Shown here: piece by piece, positions 1 through 5,379 of the stretch
Layout of the letters: each line of letters starts with the position of its first letter
Position numbering within the stretch: the stretch's first letter is position 1
Notes under the pieces: model-generated
Told to the model about the DNA's origin: nothing
Databases searched by the model: none
The model's input: only the letters and a program-made list of their open reading frames with translations
Position numbers and translations under genes: made by a program
Assembly (NCBI GenBank): GCA_029941645.1
Contig: JAPYSZ010000037.1
Coordinates: 1 to 9,400 of the forward strand
DNA length: 9,400 nt
From: Candidatus Poseidoniia archaeon
GTDB lineage: Archaea > Thermoplasmatota > Poseidoniia > MGIII > CG-Epi1
Reading direction: 5' to 3'

Positions 1-836
1 GGCCTTGCCCATTTATTTTGCTCCATAAACAATTCTGCCGTCATCTTATCTCTCAAAGATTTCATGATTTGCTTGTGTGTCAAATATTCAACTTCTGTAT
101 TTTCAGGTGCTCTAGCAATGAAATCAACTTCTGCAACCTGCAATAATTCCTGAATTATCATCTGACCTCCGCGGTCTCCATCTACAAAAGCTGTAACTGT
201 CCTTTCTTTACTAAGATCTACGACTTCTTTAGGTACATTGGTACCTTCTACAGCTACTGAATTTTTTATTCCATGTTTCAATAGATTTAGAACATCGCCT
301 CTGCCTTCAACGACAATGACTGCGTCACTAGTTGCTACATTAGGTCCTGCTGGCAACTTACCTTTGAAACGAACAATCTCTTCAACTTGAAGAGCTTGAC
401 GAACTGTATCGGTAATCGTTGATCCGGCAGTCCTAGATTCCTTAATTAATTTAATTAATAAGGAACGGGCTCTTTCTATTATTACTTCACGTTTAGTTGA
501 ACGGCTGTCTTCTAATGATGTTATTTTGACTGTTGCCTTACATGGGCCAACTCTTTCTACAGTCTCCAAAGCTGCTGCAAAAACAGACGTTTCGACTTGA
601 TCCATACTAGAAGAAATTACTATTTCTCCCGTAGACTTGCCTTTGTCGCTTTTTACATCAACTTCTACACGGCCCATACGTCCGCTTTTCTGAAGATCTC
701 GAAGATCTAATTCATCACCTAATAATCCTTCTGTTTGGCCAAAAACGGCTCCTACTACATCTGATTTATTTACTACACCATTCGCTCTAATTGAAGCTCG
801 AATTACGTATTTACTACTTGTTGGGTCTATATTCAT
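1..836 (-). CDS. dnaG: DNA primase DnaG, archaeal type (partial, C-terminus off the left edge)
   Basis: Archaeal DnaG is a TOPRIM-fold enzyme that can make RNA primers and is also known as a subunit of the archaeal RNA exosome. I translated 278 codons from ATG at 836-834. The N-terminal region reads as archaeal DnaG, with the phrases GAVFGQTEGLLGDELDLRDLQ and AAALETVERVGPC. The TOPRIM domain follows: the conserved glutamate is in VVEGRGDV (E177), and the acidic metal-binding pair is in FVDGDRGG (D219 and D221). After it comes RAPENTEVEYLTHKQI, also typical of the family. Family members are usually about 400-450 residues, so roughly a third is missing beyond position 1. The ATG is the only standard start after the upstream in-frame stop, and a purine-rich stretch precedes it. 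No frameshift is seen in the visible part. The family call is very secure; whether it primes DNA or serves RNA decay cannot be told from sequence. Confidence 0.96.
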   Translation of the reverse strand, partial: MNIDPTSSKYVIRASIRANGVVNKSDVVGAVFGQTEGLLGDELDLRDLQKSGRMGRVEVDVKSDKGKSTGEIVISSSMDQVETSVFAAALETVERVGPCKATVKITSLEDSRSTKREVIIERARSLLIKLIKESRTAGSTITDTVRQALQVEEIVRFKGKLPAGPNVATSDAVIVVEGRGDVLNLLKHGIKNSVAVEGTNVPKEVVDLSKERTVTAFVDGDRGGQMIIQELLQVAEVDFIARAPENTEVEYLTHKQIMKSLRDKMTAELFMEQNKWAR

Positions 837-900
837 ATTACCACTTTCTTTCTTATTAACCTTGAACCAAGAGCGGATTAATTCTGTTTCTAATGCCTAT

Positions 901-908
901 GTATAAAT
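901..908 (-). promoter_or_regulatory. Candidate TATA box for dnaG (could also fire rightward)
   Basis: On the minus strand this reads ATTTATAC. Using the usual archaeal spacing of about 26 bases, transcription would begin near 879 and give dnaG a leader of about 42 bases. On the plus strand the same bases read GTATAAAT, which would point to a start near 931, where no gene begins. The direction is therefore uncertain. Confidence 0.35.
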
Positions 909-997
909 CCAAAGGCAGATTTGTGAATTGGTTACCGTCAATGACCCTAAGGCCTACATTCTGCTGAGGTAGACTGTTATTAAAGTTAGCGGTGATG

Positions 998-1004
998 TTT
1001 TATG
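998..1004 (+). promoter_or_regulatory. Weak TATA-like box for the acidic hypothetical gene
   Basis: TTTTATG is centred about 26 bases before the GTG at 1027, the spacing expected if the transcript starts at or next to the start codon (leaderless). The match to a TATA box is imperfect; the support comes from position and from the lack of a ribosome binding site. Confidence 0.35.
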
Positions 1005-1026
1005 CATCCCTATTCGTGCTAAATTA

Positions 1027-1842
1027 GTGCATTCCGTTACATTGATAGCTCAGCCACGAAGCAAACATCCTATGGTTAAAACTGGAGCACTGAAATCAGG
1101 AAGGTTTGAAACTAAAAGTAGAGGTACATTTGGATTACTTTGGTTTACTGATTTTGGGGAAAAGTTTTGGGAAGCTTGTACTACAGTAGATGATGACGCT
1201 AAAATCAAATTAAGAGAAAGTGGATTTGATGAAATGAACTGGAGTATTTCATTTCGTTTTGCTGGCTTCAAAGCTAGACTCACAGCAATGAAATACAAAG
1301 GCTTCTTTGGAAATCCTAGAAATACTCTTATTGAACTCAAATTAGGTTCTGAAAATCCTAATGATTTGAGAATGTTTTTGCAAGCTTTAGCTTCTAAATT
1401 TGATAAGCCACCCTGGATATTAAACAACTGGAAAAAGGCGGAATCGAAGTTTGGAATGAGTAAAGATGATATCATAAACTCATGGTCGGAAGCAATGGGT
1501 AGAGATCTTGCAGGTGAAAAAGCCGAAAAGAAGAGTTGGTCGGAGTCTATTTTCGGGTCCAAGAAAAAGCAAGAAATTCTGGAAGACGATGAAGATGTTG
1601 AAATATTTGAAAATGAAGAAGGTGAAGAAGTTCGTATGAAGATACATGGATCACTAGAAGTGGAAGGAGATGAATATGCAATCATGTCCTATGCTGACAA
1701 CTTTGGCTCCGAGTTTGAAATTATGAAAATTAAACGTGGACGTGAGAACAGCGTATCTTACTCTAACGTGGAAGATGATGAACTATACGATGATCTTAGC
1801 GAGGCTGCCGCACAACATTTGGAAGCAATTGGTGTACTATAA
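1027..1842 (+). CDS. Uncharacterised acidic protein with a DUF1292-like C-terminal region
   Basis: This is a 271-residue protein of unknown function. Residues 20-135 look like one globular domain rich in aromatic residues (GTFGLLWFTDFGEKFWEA, then FRFAGFKARLTAMKYKGFFG). A lysine/serine-rich linker runs to about 182. From about 188 the protein turns strongly acidic, and residues 188-267 resemble the small DUF1292 (YrzB-like) domain: an EDDEDVEIFENEEGEE strand-turn, then EVEGDEYAIMSY, then FEIMKIKRG, then an acidic helix. No signal peptide or membrane segment is seen. The start is GTG 1027, placed about 26 bases after a TATA-like box and lacking a ribosome binding site. ATG 1072 (residue 16) is the alternative, but nothing resembling a Shine-Dalgarno or TATA element serves it. 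The tRNA-Ala gene follows 43 bases after the stop. The DUF1292 resemblance is by eye and no function can be assigned. Confidence 0.8.
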   Translation: MHSVTLIAQPRSKHPMVKTGALKSGRFETKSRGTFGLLWFTDFGEKFWEACTTVDDDAKIKLRESGFDEMNWSISFRFAGFKARLTAMKYKGFFGNPRNTLIELKLGSENPNDLRMFLQALASKFDKPPWILNNWKKAESKFGMSKDDIINSWSEAMGRDLAGEKAEKKSWSESIFGSKKKQEILEDDEDVEIFENEEGEEVRMKIHGSLEVEGDEYAIMSYADNFGSEFEIMKIKRGRENSVSYSNVEDDELYDDLSEAAAQHLEAIGVL

Positions 1843-1850
1843 CAAAGCTA

Positions 1851-1857
1851 GTTTTTT
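1851..1857 (+). promoter_or_regulatory. T-rich element between the hypothetical gene and tRNA-Ala
   Basis: GTTTTTT lies just after the upstream stop codon. It could be a weak U-run terminator for that gene, or a poor TATA element for the tRNA (about 30 bases before the mature 5' end). A better TATA-like string, TTATATT at 1875-1881, lies only 4 bases before the mature tRNA, too close to promote the full tRNA by normal archaeal spacing. Confidence 0.25.
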
Positions 1858-1885
1858 GAATAGCAGAACCATGCTTATATTTGAC

Positions 1886-1962
1886 GGGCCGGTAGATCAG
1901 CTCGGAAGATCGCCGCCTTCGCAAGGCGGAGGCCGCGGGTTCAAATCCCGCCCGGTCCACCA
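1886..1962 (+). tRNA. tRNA-Ala, anticodon CGC, CCA encoded, no intron
   Basis: A full cloverleaf can be folded. The acceptor stem GGGCCGG (1886-1892) pairs with CCGGTCC (1952-1958). The D stem is GATC/GATC (1895-1898 with 1908-1911). The anticodon stem CCGCC/GGCGG (1913-1917 with 1925-1929) closes loop TTCGCAA, with anticodon CGC at 1920-1922, reading alanine GCG codons. The variable loop is 5 bases. The T stem GCGGG/CCCGC (1935-1939 with 1947-1951) holds TTCAAAT. The discriminator is A1959 and CCA is encoded at 1960-1962. The third acceptor pair is G:U, the main identity signal for alanyl-tRNA synthetase, which independently supports the assignment. The gene lies between two same-strand protein genes, only 12 bases before the pdxS start. 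Confidence 0.96.
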
Positions 1963-1967
1963 AAGGA
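1962..1967 (+). promoter_or_regulatory. Ribosome binding site of pdxS, touching the tRNA 3' end
   Basis: AAAGGA lies 7 bases before the ATG at 1975 and its first A is the last base of the tRNA CCA. If the tRNA and pdxS are made as one transcript, cutting at the tRNA 3' end would leave this site at the extreme 5' end of the pdxS mRNA. Confidence 0.5.
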
Positions 1968-1974
1968 AAATATT

Positions 1975-2967
1975 ATGAGTTTAGAATTAGATTTAGAATC
2001 ACTAAGACACGGTAAAGAACTAGTGAAACGTGGATTTGCCAGAATGCAAAAAGGTGGAGTTATCATGGATGTAGTTAATTCTAAACAAGCTAAAATTGCT
2101 GAAAATGCAGGAGCTGTAGCTGTTATGGCTTTAGAACGTGTACCTGCAGACATCAGAGCTGATGGAGGAGTAGCTAGAATGTCGAATCCAATGATGGTTA
2201 AAGAAATAATTGATTGTACTTCTATTCCTGTTATGGCAAAATGTAGAATTGGTCATACTGCTGAAGCAAAAATTCTAGAGGCTTTGGGAGTTGATATGGT
2301 TGATGAATCTGAAGTTCTGACACCAGCTGATCCTTATTACCATGTCGTAAAAGATGGATTTACAGTTCCTTTTGTCTGTGGTGCAACTTCACTAGGTGAA
2401 GCTGTAAGAAGAATATGGGAAGGGGCTGCAATGATTAGAACAAAAGGTGAGGCTGGAACTGGAAATGTTGTAGCTGCAATGAGACATGCAAGACTTTTAC
2501 AAGCTGAAATAGCTGCCGTACAGGCCTCAAATAACTTAGAACCAATTGCATCTAAGATGGTTGATAAATTCTTTGTACTGGATGAAGAAGCAAAAGAAAA
2601 CCTAGGCGAATCTGCAGGTTACAATGCTTTCCACAAATCTAGAACAGAAATAGAATCAGAAATACTGGAAATTCTTATAGAGATTAAGAAATTAGGACGC
2701 TTACCTGTTGTCACATTCACAGCTGGCGGTATTGCTACACCTGCTGACGCAGCATTAATGATGCAATTTGGAATGGATGGTATTTTTGTTGGCTCAGGTA
2801 TTTTCAAATCTGATGATCCTGATACTATGGCTAAAGCTGTTGTTGAAGCAACTGCTCACTTTGATGATCCTGAATTAATAGGGAATATATCAAAGGGATT
2901 AGGTAACGCTATGGCTGGCCTAGAAGAGTCTCAACTAGAAACCAAAATGGCCTCACGCGGACATTGA
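1975..2967 (+). CDS. pdxS: Pyridoxal 5'-phosphate synthase, PdxS (Pdx1) lyase subunit
   Basis: PdxS makes pyridoxal 5'-phosphate from ribose 5-phosphate (or ribulose 5-phosphate), glyceraldehyde 3-phosphate and ammonia supplied by the glutaminase PdxT. It is a cytosolic beta/alpha barrel forming a dodecamer. The 330-residue protein follows the family nearly end to end. QKGGVIMDV holds the conserved aspartate D32. IPVMAKCRIGH holds K89, matching the sugar-binding catalytic lysine (K81 in Bacillus). IRTKGEAGTG holds K157, matching the second lysine (K149). AGGIATPADAALMMQFGMDGIFVGSGIF forms the phosphate-binding end of the barrel. Compared with the roughly 294-residue bacterial form it has an extra stretch around residues 183-224, as in other archaeal PdxS proteins. 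ATG 1975 has an AAAGGA site. pdxT is not in this window, so the ammonia-supplying partner must be elsewhere. No promoter of its own is evident, and co-transcription with the upstream tRNA is likely. Confidence 0.98.
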   Translation: MSLELDLESLRHGKELVKRGFARMQKGGVIMDVVNSKQAKIAENAGAVAVMALERVPADIRADGGVARMSNPMMVKEIIDCTSIPVMAKCRIGHTAEAKILEALGVDMVDESEVLTPADPYYHVVKDGFTVPFVCGATSLGEAVRRIWEGAAMIRTKGEAGTGNVVAAMRHARLLQAEIAAVQASNNLEPIASKMVDKFFVLDEEAKENLGESAGYNAFHKSRTEIESEILEILIEIKKLGRLPVVTFTAGGIATPADAALMMQFGMDGIFVGSGIFKSDDPDTMAKAVVEATAHFDDPELIGNISKGLGNAMAGLEESQLETKMASRGH

Positions 2968-2991
2968 ATATATTTTTAAGAATCAACTATC
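2968..2991. terminator. Short convergent gap with a T-run after pdxS
   Basis: Only 24 bases separate the stop codons of pdxS and the surface protein gene. TTTTT at 2973-2977 could act as a U-rich archaeal terminator for pdxS. No hairpin is visible and no equally good T-run serves the opposite strand. Confidence 0.35.
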
Positions 2992-5256
2992 TTATTTACT
3001 AAATAGTGAATCTCTGTAAATATATCCTACAGATCCGACTGATAATAGAACAACTGCAATAATCATTATCATTGAAGTTACATCTGATGAATCGTCTTCA
3101 GAACTGACTGTGATAACCTTAGAAAGGTCATTCTTTTCTTCGCTTTCATCGATAACATTTAGGGTATCTGCAACTACAACGATTGTATGAGCTCCAGAAG
3201 TAGCCTTCCAAGTTGTGGACACATTGAATCCATGCTCGATTCCAAAGGACATGTTGCTTCCATCAACTATTTCTGAGCCTATTTGCTCACCATCTGCTGT
3301 ATCTAAAAAGAAACCGACTTCGAAGGAATCTGTAATATTCATTCCTAACAATTTAACAATAGCCTCGAAAGTGACTGTTGAACCCTCAGTTGGATTATCA
3401 TTACTGAAACTCAATTCAGATATGTACAAGTCAGGTCTTTCTTTCTGTGCTGGCTTTATGTTATAAGAAATTACATCTGCATTATCTGAAGCATCAGATA
3501 CTGTAAGTACTACATTAAAACCATCATCTGTCAAATTGCCGAAAGTATGAGATGTTGTGACGCCAGAAGCAGTTTCTCCATCGCCAAAGTCCCAAGTATA
3601 AGTCAAATCTCCACCTGAATTATCTGTAGAACCATTAGCATTGAAATGTGTTGGTTCGCCTTCCATTGCAGCTCCAGATACCATACCACCAGTTTCATTG
3701 GTGTAAGACCAACTGAATTCCGCACTAGGAATAGTTACATCCTTTACAGAAATAGTCATAGTTTTAGAATCATTATTACCTGCGACATCAGTAACTGTAA
3801 GTATAACATCAAAATTACCAGGGTTAGCAAAAATATGATTAGTTACATTACCTGTATCTGTACTTTCATCACCAAAATCCCAGCTGTATGAATCAATACC
3901 TACCGCATCAGTTGAGGATGAGGCATCAAAAACTACAGTAGTATAATCTTCTTCAACATTGGTTTCATTATATGCAGTGCCGTCATCATCTGTACTCGAC
4001 TTTACAGTTGCTGTAAAATCTGGTGCTGGAGCCTCTCCATCAGCAATTATATCCACTGTTGTAGAGTCTGTTGCACCAAATTCATCGGTTACTATTAGTG
4101 TAACTGTGCCACTTTCTGTGAAAGATGCTGAATAGTCAACGTCACTAGATGAACCCCAGTTGTATGAAATCCCTCCAATCGGTGAAGTTGAAGAGGAACC
4201 TGAAAAGTTCACTTCAGAACCTGCTGCTACAATGTGACTACCGTCTACATCAGTAGTTCCTGTTACATCAATAGAAGCTGAAGGACCTGGATTCAATTTA
4301 ATCATGCGGTCATCATACATAGGTGTAACTGATTGAGCTCCTTGTGATGGTGCTGAATTTATGTATACAATACCATCATTAGCTGCTGAATTACTGCCTA
4401 CTTCCATATTATGGGTTGCAGGTTCAGAAACTGAAGCTATCTTTAACACAGAAGGATTATTATTAGATCCATGGTATGCATAAACATAAACTTCAGAACC
4501 TGCTGAAGGTTGAAGATAGTAAGTGTATCCTACTTTATTTGCACCATACCATGTAGAGGATGTTGCATCATACATGAATACGGTCGCATCGCCCAATGGA
4601 CTACCAGAAGGATCGTAAACACGAACTGTCTGTTTGTTAGTATCATCTAAAGCAAGCATAACAATGTTAGTATCTGACGTATTTCCAAAAGTAGTAGCAT
4701 AACCTGATGCTTCAACTCTAATAACATATTCGTCTAAAGTTAAAGAATCAAAACCGGCATCACCAGCAACATCAGTTGAATTAGAAACTGTATAACCGAC
4801 TGGAGCGTCAGTCCACCAAGAATCTTCAGTAGTTGCCGACATTAAAGAAACGGTAGCTCCATTGATATCTGTACCTCCGCCATCCTTTACATTTACTGTG
4901 ACGCTGGTTGAACCTGCAGGTGCAAGATACATAGCAACATCATCTAATGGTAAGTCAGAAGGAACACTCCAAGTATCTAATACTGATAAAAATCCTACTT
5001 TGGAATATCTAACTGAATATTCACCATCATCTAAATTATTAAATGAATATGAACCATCAGCTGAACTAGTTACGCTTTGACTAGCTCCAGTTTCTTGATT
5101 AATAAATGTTACAGATACGCCAGATGGGCTGTCTGAGGAAATGAAACCCACTGCATTTGCAGCTGAGGCATCCTCTGATATAAGCCCTAACAAAGCTCCA
5201 GACAGGAGCATTACTACGGCTAGCAAGGCTATTCGCGAATTACGCTTTTCAGTCAT
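2992..5256 (-). CDS. Cell-surface protein: signal peptide, carboxypeptidase-regulatory-like repeats, PKD domains, CARDB, C-terminal anchor
   Basis: This is a secreted, membrane-anchored modular protein of 754 residues from ATG 5256. An N-terminal signal peptide has basic residues, then IALLAVVMLLSGALLGL, and a probable cut after the ASA near residue 31. Three beta-sandwich repeats of the carboxypeptidase-regulatory type follow (about 35-112, 117-203 and 207-285), the first with DGSYSFNNLDDGEYSVRYSKVGF. Three PKD domains come next: a degenerate one at about 327-405 with SYNWGSSSD, then canonical ones at about 412-505 (YSWDFGDES) and 509-602 (YTWDFGDGE). A CARDB-like domain (about 607-718) starts RPDLYISELSF. 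A single membrane helix (about 727-745) and the tail YRDSLFSK end the protein. About a dozen N-X-S/T sites suit N-glycosylation. Such domains mediate adhesion or spacing at the cell surface; the ligand is unknown. ATG 5256 is preferred because GGAG lies 8 bases upstream; TTG 5277 and ATG 5262 are alternatives. The gene is convergent with pdxS. Confidence 0.88.
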   Translation of the reverse strand: MTEKRNSRIALLAVVMLLSGALLGLISEDASAANAVGFISSDSPSGVSVTFINQETGASQSVTSSADGSYSFNNLDDGEYSVRYSKVGFLSVLDTWSVPSDLPLDDVAMYLAPAGSTSVTVNVKDGGGTDINGATVSLMSATTEDSWWTDAPVGYTVSNSTDVAGDAGFDSLTLDEYVIRVEASGYATTFGNTSDTNIVMLALDDTNKQTVRVYDPSGSPLGDATVFMYDATSSTWYGANKVGYTYYLQPSAGSEVYVYAYHGSNNNPSVLKIASVSEPATHNMEVGSNSAANDGIVYINSAPSQGAQSVTPMYDDRMIKLNPGPSASIDVTGTTDVDGSHIVAAGSEVNFSGSSSTSPIGGISYNWGSSSDVDYSASFTESGTVTLIVTDEFGATDSTTVDIIADGEAPAPDFTATVKSSTDDDGTAYNETNVEEDYTTVVFDASSSTDAVGIDSYSWDFGDESTDTGNVTNHIFANPGNFDVILTVTDVAGNNDSKTMTISVKDVTIPSAEFSWSYTNETGGMVSGAAMEGEPTHFNANGSTDNSGGDLTYTWDFGDGETASGVTTSHTFGNLTDDGFNVVLTVSDASDNADVISYNIKPAQKERPDLYISELSFSNDNPTEGSTVTFEAIVKLLGMNITDSFEVGFFLDTADGEQIGSEIVDGSNMSFGIEHGFNVSTTWKATSGAHTIVVVADTLNVIDESEEKNDLSKVITVSSEDDSSDVTSMIMIIAVVLLSVGSVGYIYRDSLFSK

Positions 5257-5262
5257 ATTCAT

Positions 5263-5274
5263 CTCTCCGGAGAG
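5263..5274 (-). promoter_or_regulatory. Perfect 12-base dyad containing the Shine-Dalgarno of the surface protein gene
   Basis: CTCTCCGGAGAG is perfectly self-complementary, and its GGAG (5265-5268) is the likely ribosome binding site for ATG 5256. In RNA a small CTCT/AGAG hairpin with a CCGG loop could form. Alternatively the CTCTC half (5270-5274) could pair with GAGAG (5281-5285) just upstream and leave the GGAG free. This could be a simple translation switch or merely chance. Confidence 0.4.
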
Positions 5275-5292
5275 CAAAAACTCTCACGTGGA

Positions 5293-5303
5293 GTCCGCCG
5301 GAC
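5293..5303. promoter_or_regulatory. Perfect 11-base dyad GTCCGcCGGAC between TATA box and expected transcript start
   Basis: Five-base arms flank one central base. The element lies between the TATA box (5313-5321) and the expected start near 5291, a place where a bound repressor would block RNA polymerase. CACGTG at 5285-5290 sits immediately next to it, at the predicted start. No regulator can be named. Confidence 0.4.
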
Positions 5304-5312
5304 AAGAGACGC

Positions 5313-5321
5313 ATTTATAAA
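5313..5321 (-). promoter_or_regulatory. TATA box of the surface protein gene
   Basis: The minus strand reads TTTATAAAT, a close match to an archaeal TATA box. With normal spacing transcription begins near 5291, giving a leader of about 35 bases before ATG 5256. This means the gene has its own promoter even though leuS lies upstream on the same strand. Confidence 0.6.
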
Positions 5322-5357
5322 GATTGGCAACTATTTATTACACCCTTTAAAAGCTGT

Positions 5358-5372
5358 TTTATCGTCGATAAA
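5358..5372. promoter_or_regulatory. Perfect 15-base dyad TTTATCGtCGATAAA downstream of leuS
   Basis: Seven-base arms flank one central base. It starts 7 bases after the leuS stop codon and about 40 bases upstream of the surface gene's TATA box. The lack of loop bases makes it a poor hairpin, so a protein-binding site is more likely than a terminator. Confidence 0.4.
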
Positions 5373-5379
5373 TAAAGCC

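Larger units (their letters stand above)
837..1026. other. Divergent intergenic spacer between dnaG and the acidic hypothetical gene
   Basis: This 190-base gap separates two genes read outward. It holds TATA-like elements (901-908, and a weaker one at 998-1004). I found no ORF of useful length, no tRNA-like fold and no convincing C/D-box pair: CTGA at 964-967 and GTGATGT at 992-998 are in the wrong order for a simple C/D guide RNA. Confidence 0.5.

Noticed and set aside
438..463. AT-rich near-palindrome (repeats of TTAATTAA type) that could look like an operator or origin element
   Set aside because: It lies inside dnaG and encodes the leucine/isoleucine/lysine run of a conserved helix, so codon content explains it.
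964..998. C/D box guide RNA suggested by CTGA and GTGATGT
   Set aside because: The boxes are in the wrong order for a simple C/D RNA, and no outer boxes or terminal stem were found.
1050..1685. 211-codon minus-strand open frame opposite the acidic protein
   Set aside because: It is very serine-rich, as expected from the antisense of Glu/Asp-rich coding sequence, and matches no family. The plus-strand frame has domain-like structure and suitable start context.
1875..1881. TTATATT as the tRNA-Ala promoter
   Set aside because: It is only 4 bases before the mature 5' end; archaeal spacing would start transcription inside the tRNA.
1736..1978. 80-codon plus-strand open frame running through the tRNA
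   Set aside because: It overlaps the end of the hypothetical gene and all of the tRNA-Ala gene, so it is a chance frame.
3215..5080. Several 70-85 codon plus-strand frames inside the surface protein gene
   Set aside because: They lie opposite a well-supported modular coding sequence, show no family motif and have no promoter or ribosome binding site.
5257..5277. TTG 5277 as the start of the surface protein
   Set aside because: It would place the ribosome binding site inside the coding region. ATG 5256 has GGAG at good spacing and begins a normal signal peptide.
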